From the NCBI GenBank assembly GCA_013396655.1, contig WBMV01005073.1, forward strand, positions 434,001-498,000: a DNA stretch of 64,000 bases. The letters run 5' to 3'. How positions within the stretch are numbered: the stretch's first letter is position 1; each line of letters starts with the position of its first letter. The translations under genes were made by a program, and so were the position numbers. The notes beneath the pieces are model-generated. The model did no database searches, was not told where the DNA came from, and saw only the letters and a program-made list of their open reading frames with translations. This DNA is from Campylorhamphus procurvoides. Lineage: Eukaryota > Chordata > Aves > Passeriformes > Dendrocolaptidae. Shown piece after piece: positions 1 to 14,747 of the stretch.

Positions 1-1602
1 AGTATTTATTTTCTTTTCTCCATCTATATCTGTTTTACTGGCTCTCAGTATATTTAGAAGCCACTTAAAACATTCTTATTGCTCTACCAGGACTTTATGG
101 TGTTTAATGCATTATTAACCATAAGAATCATGATTTTTTTTTAACTTTCTTCAGTTTACCTTTAAAAGAAGAGCAGTTTGGTTTCTTAGTCTTTAGCAAC
201 AAAAAGGAGCAGCCTTTTTTTAAGGGAACGAAGACCAAAGATCAAATTCTATGTTATTGTATAAAAAGATGCATTTGATGACATTCCATTTTCTGCTGTT
301 CAGTTAATTTCCTTTACATATGCTCCCATGGATAGTAGTATTAATCTTCACACAGAGGCATATAACACCAGAACTCTGCCTAAGCATATCTCAGTAATCT
401 TTTCCTACAGTATTTCTGGGGAGCAAAATTTCCAGCAAATTAATATATATGCATGCATCTGCATGTCTTTGTCCCTAGCTAGTAGAGGGTTGACAGAATT
501 TATTTCTAGCCTGTGCTTCTGCTTAGCCCACCTCTCTGTCCATTTTCCTGAAAAGAAGTATGGGTAAGTATACTTTCATCCATAGATACACATAAGCTGT
601 AAGCAACTCACAGAATTACTGCAATTATACTACCAAATAGTGATTCATTTTCTGCGCTATAAATATGTCGGAAAAACTCAGACGAAAAAGAGAAGACAGT
701 CATCTGACAAAAGCCTTTTGTTTTTCTAGTGGAAATTCCAGTAACACTCATTTAACACAGAAGTACTTTTAAAGCAATTCTTTATACTAATAGTAGGAAC
801 ATATAATTAATCTTTACTCTTTTAAAATGTGGGCTCCAAAAGTCCATTAATAATACTCCCTAGATAACTTACTTTTGATTCTCCACATCAAAATGTGAGG
901 ATCATTAAAAAGATGTCCAATTAAGGCTCCAAAATAATAAGTCAAGTTTGTATGTTAATATAACTGGGAACAAGTTCCTTCTTATTTTGTTAAATTTAAG
1001 ACAAGTGGCTGAAAGTCTGAATATTTTAATATATACTAAAAACTCCAAAGTAAATTCTGTCTTGTCAGCTTACTGATGTATCTCTGTGGGATTCCATGCT
1101 AGTTCTCAGCAATGTGTTCTTTGTAAAAACCTATTCTATTTTTTTATGTTTTGTCTATTACTTTGTATGTTTTAGGTTGGTATATTGAATGAATAAATCC
1201 TTTAACTATAATTCTGTGTTTGTACTAAGAGTGAATCTCTAAGACAGAGCCACCTCATTGAACTGAACCCCTCTCTGTGGATGTTCAGTCATACTAACTG
1301 CCTTCCATGGAAAAAAGTAACAGGTATTGCTTACTGCTGTCAGAGTTTTAGAAGACAACATAGCTATTGGTGATAATAGCTATATAACAGATAATAGCTG
1401 TGGTGATCCTGGTTCTAATTTTCCTGATGCATCATAAACAAAATCATCCACTGACTTCCTACCAACCACATCATTAAACGACATTTGAGGGGAAGGTTTG
1501 AATGATGGACATGCCTGATCTTTCCAACAGAAACTTCATCACAAGGAATGGCCCAAGAACAGTGTGTTCATGTTGATGTTTTGAGTCCAGGCTGAGCTAG
1601 CA

Positions 1603-1617
1603 ACACACACACACACA
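1603..1617. repeat. (AC)7 microsatellite
   Basis: Perfect run of AC dinucleotides. It is short and lies in otherwise unique AT-rich intron. Confidence 0.9.
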
Positions 1618-2708
1618 TTCTTCAGTTCTAGGTGTTTGCTTTACGGGTGAGAATCAGATGCATGGCAGTGGGATGAACAGTGACAGTGAGCAGTCAGGTT
1701 TGCATTCTCCTAGGCACCTTACAGACAGAAAACAGAAAAGGTAGTTCATGTCTTCAGTAAGCTTAATGCAGTACAAAGCATGGACTCCCACAGTGCCTTT
1801 TGCAAATAGTTATTTCAGGTTTTATCTACAGTGTAAGGAGCTTTATTGTTAATTTACCTTTTAAAAGCACAGAACATTATGCATACTTTTTATGCAGAGG
1901 CCTGAAAATCTTAGTGCAGACAAAAAGCAGATCATTCAAATTAATTAAATTTCAGTGCCTAAAGTGACTACAGGACAGGCCAAGAGGCTTGAATAAAGCT
2001 GATTGCCAAAGAGCTCAGCCTGCTTTGTGAGTGCAGGTCTTTAATAGAAAATGGAACAAGGACTAGTGAACAACTCAGAGCAGAGTGTTCTACTTGGGTA
2101 TTACTTTTGAATAATTTTTGTGATTTGATTCAGGACTGCCAAATGTGTTACTAACGTAGAAACTAATAATAGTAAAGTTTATCTAGATTAGCACGAGGAA
2201 CCACCTGATTAGTTTTGAGTTAAATATGTGTTTGAAAAGCTTGGGAACATGATTAACCTGTAACCTAATGGTTCCAAAATCAGGCTGTCAATAGAAGTAC
2301 CTGATCCCTCATTAATAAAATGCCATCATCAAAGCAGACAATGTTCTTTAAGGCTATTCAGCAGCATAATGATAACTTACTAATTAAAAGTGAATTAACT
2401 GCTGAAGACTGTACTAAGTCATATCTGGAATAATAAAGATTTTTTCAACAGGCAAGATTTTTTTTCCCAATTATCTTCAGAAGCTCCTTAAAGAACTGCT
2501 GCATGAGGAGTAGACAATTATCACTAAATCTTGAGAAACATACTTGCATAATTTCCCCTGGACTCCTGACACTTCTTGTTGATTGAAGTTAATTGCTTGC
2601 AGGACCTCCTGCAAGCTGAAAAGCAAATTTTACTTTTATAAAGGGCACTTCACAAACCTGTTCTTTTCCTGACTACATAAAATGGGAATCTGGTTAAGTT
2701 TATAAACC

Positions 2709-2720
2709 AAAAAAAAAAAA
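2709..2720. repeat. (A)12 homopolymer
   Basis: Run of twelve adenines followed by CACAACCC. No retroposed sequence is recognisable upstream, so it is treated as a simple repeat. Confidence 0.85.
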
Positions 2721-3620
2721 CACAACCCAAAAAGCTTTATAAAAGGGTTTCTCACATATAAATAATTAAAGCATTAAGGAGTGCAAGTTCTCATCACTGT
2801 AATTTCTTTTCATTTAGTCTTTTAGAAGCAGAGAATATTTCCTACACAGAAAGTAGAACTGCAAAAACTTTTGGAAGACAGAATGTATGCTAGTTTATCC
2901 TTCTCTGCTCTATGAGAGCTGTACCACTGGGTGCAGTGCTGACAATTGGAGTGTTTCCCCCCATCTCATAAAGGGTGACAATTACAAGAACCAAATATTC
3001 AGGGAAATCCAAGCAAGTTTACAGTGAGTTACTGATTTAATTATCTTGATTTTACAATTAGCTATGTCATGATGCAGTGTGTTACAGCTGAAGGAGAGAA
3101 GTTTTTCCATGACCTATAGCATTCTCCAGAATAGCAGTGACACTGCAGGTTGTGCAGCTCCTCCTTTCATGTTATGAGATATACAAAGGGCTTCTTTAAG
3201 ACAGCCTTACAGCCATTTTCTGTATACCTGTACCAGACTGCCAGCCTGAAAGAGTAATGTTTTATTAGTACACAGGGACAGGTCATCTAACAATGGAAAA
3301 ATAGCCTAAGGATACTCTCTGCAAGCTTCTGATTGACTTAGATTGCACTGAGGTCATACACCTACTCTTAGCCATTAGCAGCTGGAGTTTCATTAATCTT
3401 CTTACCTTGGAAACCACAGGCAACTCCCCTGGAATACAGTAACATTAGCAATTTACTATACTCTTATCATAGTTTAAAGTATTCTGACTGTGACAGCCAT
3501 TCCTATGGCTGATTTGTTTCTGAATGATGTTACATTAAAAACTGAAATTTATTACTCCTCATTTCTGCCTCCCTAGAGAAGGAGGGAATCAGTAAGGAGA
3601 TTTTATTTTCTGATCCCTGA

Positions 3621-3635
3621 TTATTATTATTATTA
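3621..3635. repeat. (TTA)5 microsatellite
   Basis: Five tandem TTA trinucleotides followed by a related CATTATTT stretch. Confidence 0.85.
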
Positions 3636-3990
3636 CATTATTTCTGTATATTCATCTCTATTCAGAGGCTTTTTTTATTCTGTAAACTTTAATTTATCTG
3701 ATAAGCTAATAGCTGTGACTTTGCAACCTGCTAAGTTCTATATGCAGCATTTCTGCAGCATGTATGAATAAGAAGCAGAAAATACAGCAAAGTAGTTAAA
3801 ATAGCAAAATCTCTGAAATTTCCAATTAAGGATCTAATAGCAGTGTTAGTTCAGCCAGCTTGAAGTCTGTATATTTTACAACATATACTGCAGATTCAAT
3901 TATGATCTCTAAATTAAATATTGAAAGAAAGACAGTTACAGATAATGCTTTTTATAGATAGCATCAGTTATTATCCTGGGAATGGATAGT

Positions 3991-4010
3991 ATCTATCTAT
4001 ATAGATAGAT
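3991..4010. repeat. Perfect 20-bp palindrome of GATA/TATC units
   Basis: ATCTATCTAT is followed directly by ATAGATAGAT, which is its exact reverse complement, giving a spacer-free palindrome. Symmetry ends at the next base on each side. The two halves are short GATA-type repeats in opposite orientation. Confidence 0.95.
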
Positions 4011-7000
4011 GAAGATATCTACTCTCCTCCTCTTTTCTTTCCTGCTACCACACTCTTAACTATTCATTAAGCAGCTTTCATGAAACATTTATTAGACTCT
4101 GAAACTAATTTCTTATATTAGAATGAAGAAAACATTTGCAAACCACTGCCTTGAACTTTTTGAGTATTATAGGAGCTAAACAGGGTTGACTTGGCTCAAA
4201 ATGAACCATGATAATCTACCAGGGACCATTATATAAGCAAGAATCAACCAAAATGCAGAAGCATGTCCAGGGTCCTCCTCAAGGAATTTCCCAGTTGTTT
4301 TACATTGCTCAAATACTGCAAAGCAGTGAAAAGTTGCGTTGGTTCTGTTAGCTGTTAAAAAATTGATCTCCTAAAACATTTCTGTATCTGGTATGACAGT
4401 TACAACATTTTCCAGAGTAAATTCCCTAGGAAACCTACCCTGCACAGTGTAAGTCTTGAAAGAAAAGTAATTAACCAAGCAGAAACGAAATTAACCTAGA
4501 TAATTGGAATAACATATTACTGTAACCCTCTTGCTTCCTTCCCTTACTCTCCCTTTTCTGGTCATTGCCTTCTTTCATCATTCCTCTTCGGAAGTTTCAG
4601 CTCCAAGACAAGGATTCTAACTTTTCCATGATGTCAGTGATAGACGTAGCAGGTAAAATGGTGGCAATTCCAATGCAAGAAGTATAGAATTGCATGTTGG
4701 AATTATGACTATGCTACTCCAACACCTGCACAGTGACAGAGGCCTGATCTTGTTCAGTCACTCTCTAAACCACTGTCTAACCTCAGTTCAGTCCCAATTA
4801 TGTGCAGTGAAACTGAAGCACCTATGTAAATGGTGGCCAGATTAGATAATCAACTATCTAAAGAAATTTATCGCTCAATATCTTGTGCTTTTTATCAGAA
4901 TGGTGGGGTTTTTTCTTGTGACTGATAAGTGCTTTATAACCTTTTTAATGAAAGCAGACAGTCTGATGCTACTTGTGATAGGAGATCTCTATTTAGATTA
5001 TGTATATTCATTGAACAACAAATTAGAGCCATAGAACCTAATGTTTGTTTTATCACACTGTTTTATCTGAATTAGGAAGAGAATTATCACCATACCATGT
5101 GAAGGAGCATGTGTTCAGCTGTGCTCTGTAAGTGAGCCTGCTTAGAGGTTACTGTGAACAGATACAAACCAACAACCTAAATAGTTAAAAAGCTTCTTAT
5201 GAGACCCTGCTGAAATGTAACCTTGAGAAAACTTGAAGCAGGTACTGTATAATTCAGGGACCATATAATTCTGGCAGCTGTGCTCCCAGCTCATTCTCTT
5301 TCTGGTTTTGACGTGTATATTCTTTTCAAATGCAATTGAGTGGCTGTGGTAGGCAGAAAATTGGAAGACCAAGAACATGAACAGTTAATACTCTATGGCA
5401 CAAACTGTGCCAACCAGACAGCACTCTTCAAGTAACAAGTGAAAATTGCCAGGTGCATTAGACAGACACTGCTCTGCAATTTGGAAGACCTAACAATTTT
5501 TAGTGTTACAACTTGGTGGTGTAAGACAGACTTCAGAAAAAAAAAGGTATTTAACTATTTAGCTCTCACAATAGGTTTTACTACTAGATATAAAGTGTAA
5601 TGTTCTGATAACTCACCAACAGATTGAGAGATCTGTATTTCAACATTAGTAGCACCTCAGGATATTACTAAATTTATTCTCTAATAATGGTGATTCTTGT
5701 TCAAATGCAAAGGGTTCAATTTGTTGCCCTGCATGAGATTTAGAAAAGAGCAAGCTAATGACTCTGTTGATGTCTTCTGTTTCTAGATTGCTGAACAGTG
5801 ATTATACACTGCAGTCAGGTTAATTGTCTTTGCTCATGAAACATAAGAAATGGTGATATTCTGATACCTTCACCATTTTGAAATATCACTGAAGACTAAT
5901 GTAATAGTACCAAAACCTTCAAGTAGTTATCTATTTTGTAACAAAAGCAAATTCTTAATGAAATAAATAGGAATAACTACTGATTAAATATTGAGCAGTG
6001 ATCTTTTTGTTTTATCTTTGAAAAGCTGACATTTTTCAAGACAGTTTCTAATCTTGGTCGGATATGTCAGTACAACAGTAATAAAGACAATTTAAACTGA
6101 CAAGAATCTTAGCAGTTTTAGTGAAGAGAGAGTTTTGGCCTTCTTCATACACTAAATAGAATTCCATAACAGAAGTAGGTCTACTAGAGTCAATACAGTT
6201 CCTGTTATTGGATGTTACTGATAATATACAATAATTTATGGTAGCAAAGTCAAGGAACCCCATTCACAAACAGGTACATGATGTAGCAGCCAATGAACCA
6301 ACACAAAACGTGCCACACATTTAACAATCCTAAGTCAAAGGATCAAGCTATCATCACAGTAAATAATGCTACCGTACTCTTGGGAATATAATTATCCCTT
6401 TGAAAACCCTCAGCCCAACCTGTTTATGTCACTTTAATCCCATGTAAACTTGAAAATTACTAGTATGTAAAAACATCTGAAAACCATGGAGTCTCAAACC
6501 TTTGAGGCCACAGACGACCACCAGCCCTCATTTTCTAGGGGCAAGCACTAGAATGGCATTTCTTGTGAGTGTGGAGGCCAGCTGTAGGAACTGCCAATGT
6601 TCTTGCGTACCACAGCCCACTCACTGAACACCAGTGAACTAATCTATTTCATCTGTTCAGTAACACTGACAGTCTACAACTGATTGTTTCTAGCTGGAGC
6701 TATGCTTTGCTTTATTAAACCACAGCAACTTTAAAAAATTCCTACTTAGTAAAGGAATGACATGGAAGTCTACTGCACTCTGGAAACTAAATAATTGTCA
6801 ATACAAGGCTTTTTCTGCAGTCCCCAAGACACATTAAAATTACTAGATTTATTAGTTCTTAATGTCTCAATGACACTTAATTTGTCTTTCCCAAGGGTAT
6901 GTGATTTTAAATGGTCTTTTACTCTATTCTCCAACACATAATATTCTTTGCTTTCCTTTTGGTAGGTTTTTAGTGAAGGGAAAAAAAAAAAGCTGATGCT

Positions 7001-7580
7001 ATCATCTCTTTGATCCAACAATCTTTAAAGCCAGTTAAGCAAACCCATTATACCAAACCATATGCTTCATAGAAGTGGGTGTTTAGCATTTGTGCCAAAT
7101 TTCCTCAAAAATATTTAGAATAGTCCTCAGCCAGTTGACTAACATGAACAAACAGGTTTTATTTCTTGATAGATTTTATCCAATAATGTGATGAATACTT
7201 CTTCCAAACAAAAAAGCAAGGGCTGTAGTTCCCAGCATGTGGAGGGTCTTCAAATAATACCAAGATAATTCTTGTTTATAACTCTGTGCCAAACTGACTT
7301 TTTTGATATGCTCCTAGTTATCTTAAGATCCTATTATCTCTTCTCATGCTTATCCTTTCAACAGAGACACTTGCTGAGAACATTATAGTTGAGGGAGAGA
7401 ATAAGCTATCTTTCTGTTCAAGCCATCTGTCTGTTTTAACAAATTCAGCATGGTCTCTCTCATTTGCTCATCTTTTAAGTTTCTTAGACACCTTTGGGAT
7501 ATTTACTAGATAGACTGAACTGTCTGAAAGGTTTTTTTGTTTGTGGTGTTTTGCCATTTTTTGTTTTTGTTTCAGTGGGC

Positions 7581-7594
7581 TTGTTTGTTTGTTT
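7581..7594. repeat. (TTTG)n microsatellite
   Basis: Three to four TTTG units within a broader T/G-rich stretch (about 7531-7600) that also holds several TTTTTG runs. Confidence 0.8.
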
Positions 7595-9870
7595 GGGGGA
7601 GTTTGAGCCTGCTAAAACTACAGAATAAATACTTTTGCCATTCAGTTTTACTTTATAATATCACCGAAGCCAAATCCTTTACGACATGCTAAATAGGGAG
7701 AGCAAATTTATCGGTATGAGCTATATTCGCTGGAAAATTTGATTCAGACCCACCAACACTGCTTGTGAATTTGGCATGGGCTAGGCAGATAGGTTGAGTG
7801 GATTCTCCTTTTTCAGGCTATATTCACAAAAATAAAACAAGCACATGAGCAGATGAGGAGGAGACAGCAGTTTCCTCTTCTGCCTGAGGTGCCTCATCTC
7901 TTGGAGACATGCCCTGAACACCACTGCATGAAAACTCTCCTTAAAGTACTTCAAAGACCATGAGGGGAACAACATTGGAACAGTGATTCCTATTTCCTGG
8001 AGAGAAGAGAAGCTGGAGTTCCTTCTCCTCCCTCTGTTGATTTGACTTAAATTTAGCCCAGAATATCTGTTGCTTTGTTTATACTCGAAGTATTTCTTGC
8101 TACAGAAGCGAAATACATGTTTGGGCCAAATACAACTTTTTTTATATGATATTATGTTGCTTTCCTTTGGTGACTCGAAGTCTCATTAGATGGTTGAACC
8201 AAAGGATCAATCATTGATGTGTTCCCTTTACTAATCAGAGGAAAGGAGTAAGAAATTAATACAGACTCAGAACACACTTTAGAAAGGTGACCCATCCCTG
8301 TCCTCTGCAGTACAAATACCGAGACGCATTGGTTAGATTTCTCTCATGCAAACTGACCACCTTGACTGAAAGGCGAAAATAGCCACACTTATGAATAGTA
8401 AAGAAAACAAAGGCCTACAAAGGGCAGATTTGACTCTATTGTGTTTTCAATTCAGTAGTATTTAAATTAAAGTTTACTCTTTTGTTCTTTATGCAAACAG
8501 AAGTACATTCACCAGCAAGGACTGAGAGACAGTGAAAAGCGTCCATTGCTTTGTAATATTTCATGCTAAGAAATATTATCACAAAAAATATAATCTACTT
8601 TAAATGGAAAATAATCGCAATAATCTCAAAAGCAATCTCAGTAATCTCAATCTTTTTAGTTTCAGTGATCCATCTCTCATGAGAAAGTAATGAATATTTT
8701 TGACAACAATTCCTTTAGAATTTTCACAGAAGTGCTGTGAGAATTGCCATTAGAGAGAACAAAGGATAAGCTGTGCTAACAGGGAACAGCTTTGGTGGGA
8801 ACACTAATTACTAGGAGCCCCTGAAGCCTCTGTTGTCTACTAGTGCCATAGTTGCCACACATCCTGCTCTGAAAATAAATATATGCAATTATTTCATGGA
8901 TTGTGTTTACTTAAAGTACTCTGACTTTACTGCTTAACTGCAATGTCACTGAACCACAAATACCTTTTGATCACAGGGCAAGATGGGAAACAACAGTGCA
9001 AGCAGTGAGTTGCAAAGTTACTGTGTGGTTAAAGCAGCAGATGGGTTGCTTTCAAAAAAAAAATCTGCCAAGTGGAAGGAAAAATGTTAGACTGAGAAAA
9101 CAGTATCTGAGTTTTGCAGAGACAGCTCCTGCAGTGGCATTCATCTTTATCATGAAATGGACTTCATCTCACTCTGAGTTTTCAGCTGCAGTACAGGCAA
9201 GAATATTTTTTAATTCACACTCTTTTTCTTGCACACACACAGACACATACACGTCCTGAATGGCATTATGAAAATTCTCTAATATTAAATCAGATACTAA
9301 TATTAATTTGCTTACAGACTCAGAATTTATCAAATCTCTACCAAAGCCTCAAATTACAGGTTCTCAAATGAAGTTTAACAAGAAAGTAGCCTTAAATGAT
9401 CTGGACACATGCAGTATTCTAATTGTGGCCAGTGATGAGATTTACTGCTCAAAAGTCAACATTTTCAGGAGAGCATTTTACTGTTATTTCAACAAGAATT
9501 TACATATGACAATGAATGAGGACAAAATGTACATACATTGCTACATTTATTGTGGTAACTACCGTTGGCTTTCAATGATAAAGGCTTACATAAGGAAATG
9601 TCACACACTTCAGACACTAAAATATCTTGTTCTGCACATCTGCTTATGTCTGGTTCACAGTTTAAACATATCCCATACTACTCATTGCTATAAAGGGAAA
9701 TGGAAAGAAAAGAATGATAAGAAAGAGCTAAGAGAGAAAGAGGAGATTCATTTGAGAAAACTGAGATTATTAATACCATACAATATATTCATAATGAGTG
9801 GGCATGCTGAAAAAGGACAGCATTTAAACTCTGAAAAATCAAGTGGATGAATTAAAAACATTCGCAAAGG

Positions 9871-9899
9871 AAAAAAACCAAACCAACCAAACAAACAAA
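9871..9899. repeat. (AACC/AAAC)n simple repeat
   Basis: A-rich stretch grading from AACC units into AAAC units, about 29 bases. Confidence 0.85.
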
Positions 9900-12800
9900 T
9901 CTGTCCCTTACATAAAATGCGTGAAGCAGCAGAATTATCACCATCAGTAGATCTACTGAAAATGAGATAGCCAGAAAAGAGGCCTTTTGCACCCTTTTGT
10001 GGAAGCTACCTTTTGCATACAAGCATACATGCAGACCATTTATAAAAAAAATGAAAAATTCCTAAATTGCTTCACAATTTTTTCACTTTCAGACTCTAAA
10101 ACTAGAATTGTTTGACAAATGTCTGTATGCTGTTTCTCCTTGTGTATAGTCTCACATCATTTTAGTTTGGAAACCCAATTGTTTCCAGAAAAATTAATAT
10201 TTCCTGCTTTCATTATTCTCTAATTCAACACTTCAGAAGCAAAATGTCTTAAAAACAAGTTAAACTACTTCTTGTGTGTAATGAATAACATGTCTAGGCC
10301 CAGATCCATATTGCCTTCACCGTATGTATTTCCAAAGAAAACAAGAAGAGCACGCTCCATTGGAGAAGCAATTGTTTTTATTCTTAACCAGCTTCTGAGC
10401 TGGGCTAATACAGCTGTGGATGAGGAGAAAAGGTGATTTCACGTTCCACCTAATTGTGACTCAGATCCTTTAGGGCCAATCTCAGACATACCAAAGTTTT
10501 GGTGAGGCTGCTTTATCTTAAGAAGACTTTCCTTAGCACTAATCTGATTAATCCAGTTTTACTGCTGCAAACCAATGGATTAGTATAAAGAGATAAGCAG
10601 GAGAGTTAAGAAGAGAGGTTGGAATATTTCAAATACTCTTCTATTCCATTAATTTGTATATGCAAACATAAAATCAAATCAGGAGTAATTTCCATTAAAA
10701 GTCATGAAAGTACTTGAAGTATTCATATGCAGTTTTTGAGTTCTATTGTGATGATTTTTTTTTTGTTTACGTGGTACCTAAAATTTGATCTAAACACAAC
10801 AGCCTACAAATAAGAGCATTCATGTAGGAAATATCTACAGACTTTGCATTCCACCCCCTCAAGTTATATCTCCAAGGACTTCCCTTTTACGTACTGTCAC
10901 CCTGACACCTTTAAATCAGTCTCTTTGTGTTACTTCATAATAGAGTTTTAATGACAAATGAAAAATACTTGAAACAACATAATTGCCACAGAAGAAAGTA
11001 TTTTTTTAAAATTATGGTACATGGTTTCTCATGTTTACATGGCACAGTGGCACAGAACTGAATTGTTTGTCATACATTCCAAAAAGATATAAGATCTAAA
11101 TAATGGACTGGATGTTAGAAAGTCTCCCATATTTAGAACTTGAATAGTATTTACAAGAAAACACAAAACCAAAGACAAATCTGCAATATTTTGTGGTGTG
11201 GGAACATCAACTATATAATACAGTGTCCTTCACAGTGGAACTGGTACCTGGAAATCTGCTGGAGACAGAGTTTTCATTTTTCTTTCCTTCACTTGTGACT
11301 ATAACATGCACATATATCTGCAATTCACTATACACCTTGGTTCATTAAAAGAAAAAAATCCCTCATAATACTGGCACTAAACTATTTCTGTTGTGTTTTA
11401 CTTGCTTATTTGGCCTACAAGTAAAATCATCTATGCCCTAGTAGGTAAAAATCCAAGACTCCATGATATTTTTGTCACATTTAAAAAATAAGTTATTGTT
11501 TGGGGTTTTTTTCTGTCAAGTTTGTTGTTTGAATACTGTTGTTTTATTATTTTCTGTACTGGAAAGTCACTCATGTAAGAATGATGTATATACTTACACA
11601 TATTCAGTTACATATTCACATATACCTATAAGATGCAACTTTGTGGGTTAGAAACCACAGTGTACTAAGCATTATATAAGTTAATGACACAGAAAACTCC
11701 AAGACAAAGAACAGGGATGAAAATTGGTAATGGTAGGATAAATTATACAGTAGACAGTATTACATCACATCTATAGGCTTAGGCAAGAAAAAAACTCCAA
11801 TAGGGTACCTGTAAACAATAATTTTGAGATAGTTGTAACTCAGCTAACTCTAAAATCAAGCCCTGTCAAAACACTAAACTTAGATCCAGACCATGAAGAT
11901 GATAGGATTCCTTCAAGAGATAGCAGGTAAATATATTAATGATAGCAAAACATCAATTTTATAATGTCCATATCAATATATCTCCAAAACACTGTTTTAA
12001 AAATACAGGAACCTGAAGATTAAATGATATGTTTGGTACTTTTATAATGACTCTACTATGGAAAATATGTGACAAACTGTGGGAAAAAAATACTGCTATG
12101 AAAAACTGGCTGTGAAAATGAACTAACTAATCTTAAAATTATCTGATTAAAAATTTAGAAGTCAAAAATACCACCTTAAAATCCATTTTGATATGAAGAA
12201 AATAAATTCTTCATTCTTGTTTCAAAAATGAAGCATCACAGTCTCCCATATACAACAAATGAATTTTGATAGGATAGCATCCCAAAAACAGAGCCTTTTG
12301 GGAGTCTCCATGGTGCTTTTTAAAGAGTGTCTCAATCTGATTGGAATAAATTTTAAAACTAACTTTTCATTCTTCCTTGCCAAAATAAAGGTCCTTTCAA
12401 TCTTGCACCACATTATCCATTTTGCTAAACTAAAGGCTGAAGGTTTATTACAATTCCATACTATGATACCAGTTATAATCTATGTAAAATCAAGCAAACC
12501 TTTGCCACTGATATCAGGAAAAAGGGTGGCCAGGTCCATATGAGCATTTACATTTTTAATGAAGGATGTCAACTCTGCAAGTTAAAACTTATTCATTCTT
12601 GAACTTTCAATTTCAGAAGTCTTTTATAATGTGTAATTCCAAAAAGACATAGAAAATGAAAATAAGTAGCAGGGAAGCATTTAGAAACCTCATAGGTGTA
12701 TTTCATAATACATATAGTGTAAATGGCTGTTTAAAGTAATAAGAAAAATACAGCTGACATATCCTGGGCATATCCTACTGGGTTTAATTCAGACTAAAAT

Positions 12801-14747
12801 CTGACAACCCATTTTAGGTTAAAAAACTATTTCTCAGCAGCTACCTTCTGAAAAATGGCATAGTTTTTGCAGTCCTATGAGACATCTGGAAGCACTGAGG
12901 AACAATTAAGCAAGCTAACGTTAGGGCTGTTTGCTTTACTGAATTTCATTACACAGAGAGTTCAATTTATTTTGTTGCATCTTAGAAAGAAAACGAGTTT
13001 AGCTCTAACAAAACATTTACATGCCACTTATCCCAGAATTTATTGTCAGGACCTCTGATTTATTCTATGACATAAACATCATGGTGTCTAAGTAAAGAAG
13101 TTTGCTACCATTTAACCTGTATAGACAGTGTCATTAAATATTTTTCAAGCAGACCTAATTAGGAAGTATGCTTTAACACCTATGCTCCTTTATTTATTAG
13201 TAAGCTGTATCATACACCTTATGTTGTACTTACCACAGACATTAAGATAGAGAGTGTCACATCCTACTTGTACATTGCTTCCTCTTAAAATCACCAGAAA
13301 ATTATTCCTATAAATCATAGTCTAACTTCATTAATGTAGTCACTCCCATAATGGCTCTCTCAACAGCTAACATACAGTAACATTAATAAACCATTGAATG
13401 AGACTCCAGAAACATCAGATTTCTCTTTCACTAGTTGATTTAAAATCTAATTTAGAAATATGAATGGAAAAAAAGGCAAACAGAAAAGTTACTCAAGGGG
13501 TTAAAAGTACTTTCTGGTATGCAGGCAAAAAGAGAAAACAGACAAAAATAAACCTCAGTTTGCGAGAGTCTCTCTCTACAAGTGGAGGTTTAAAAACTGA
13601 TACTTAGCAAGAATGTTCTGAAATTGTGCCTCTGTAGGGCATTTAAAAAAAATCCATTAATAACATGTTTGCTGTTGTTGAAGTGTCTATTATGAGGCTC
13701 AGGCTGTGTGAAAGCCTGTCTCTCCACAAGAGAGATATGACAGGCTTGTTGGGAGGGATAGGAGAGGGCTGAAGATGGATATGTGCTGCCCTGTTGACAA
13801 GTGGTGGGGACAGGCAAGGAGACGGATCAGTAAAAATTTCCATTAAATCAAGAAAAACACAACTTGCCCCTAACATCACCTCTGATAGTTTCTTAGACCA
13901 GCTGCTTTCCTGACACCCCACTGAGGAACAAATTGCTTTCCTAGCAGGACATTTGGACACTCCTGCATTAATAGATATGGATCCCAGCATGCCAAGCCTA
14001 GCAAGAAGGCAATTTAATATGAGCAACACTGTCATCTCAATTTAGGACAACAGTTAGGATGCCCTACAGGGCATTGCAACAGCTTCTAGAAGTACATAGT
14101 GTAAGACATTCTTTCTGTCTTAAGGCTATAGAAAGCTGGTATTTCTAGTAAATAGCCAAGCCAAGGAGAATGGAAAATGTAAATGCATAGATGACAACAG
14201 CATTGTACTGTCTAGGAGCATCAGTTTCAATTCAAAGGCCTTTCATTTCTCTAGAGAACTGCAGCAAAATTTGCAGAGAGGGAAAAGAGAAAAAATCTTG
14301 AGGAGAAGAAATAACAATAGATTGCAGGCATTTCACTATCAGGTGCAGGTAAATTTCAGAACAAAAATTTAGCCAGTTCAGACAGCTGTCTAGCATAACA
14401 GCATAACACTGCTAAGTAACAGGAAGGACACAGAAACTTTTAATATGTACTTTCTGATAGCAAATGCTCTTAAAATCTGTAGCTGTTTTCAGTAACCATG
14501 CTTTAATTTTTTGCAATCTTCATTGTAATTGCCAGCTAAGACTAAACAGGAAAATAAAGTGAAACTGCCCTGCTTTGAAAACAGTCATTGGTATAGTGGG
14601 GCAAAGTCTCCCCAAGTACATGGAGAGGAGGGATTGGGGATACCCTGGGTTACCAGCACCTGCATTCCTGCAAGCCTTAATTAGTTTTGTGAGGCAATGG
14701 CTGTTTGATTGTATTTGGTAAGAAAAGAGAAGGATAAATAGTTGAAT

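Larger units (their letters stand above)
1..14747. other. Non-coding intron block, AT-rich, no recognised interspersed repeat
   Basis: Apart from the simple repeats and palindrome listed separately, I see no exon, RNA gene or well-supported transposon here. Open frames are short and lack protein-like composition; the longest, 180 codons at 9308-9850 (+), has no recognisable domain. A 150-base stretch at about 6486-6636 faintly resembles the ends of a hAT-type DNA transposon, but too weakly to call. A short tandem of AATCTCAA-like units lies at 8610-8652. Confidence 0.75.

Noticed and set aside
9308..9850. 180-codon open frame on the plus strand as a gene
   Set aside because: It is longer than typical for this sequence, but no domain, splice sites or promoter context were seen. 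An open frame of this length is only modestly improbable across six frames and 64 kb.
13643..14035. 130-codon open frame on the minus strand as a gene or extra PRKN exon
   Set aside because: The peptide has no match to parkin or any family I recognise, and an adjacent overlapping frame is also open.
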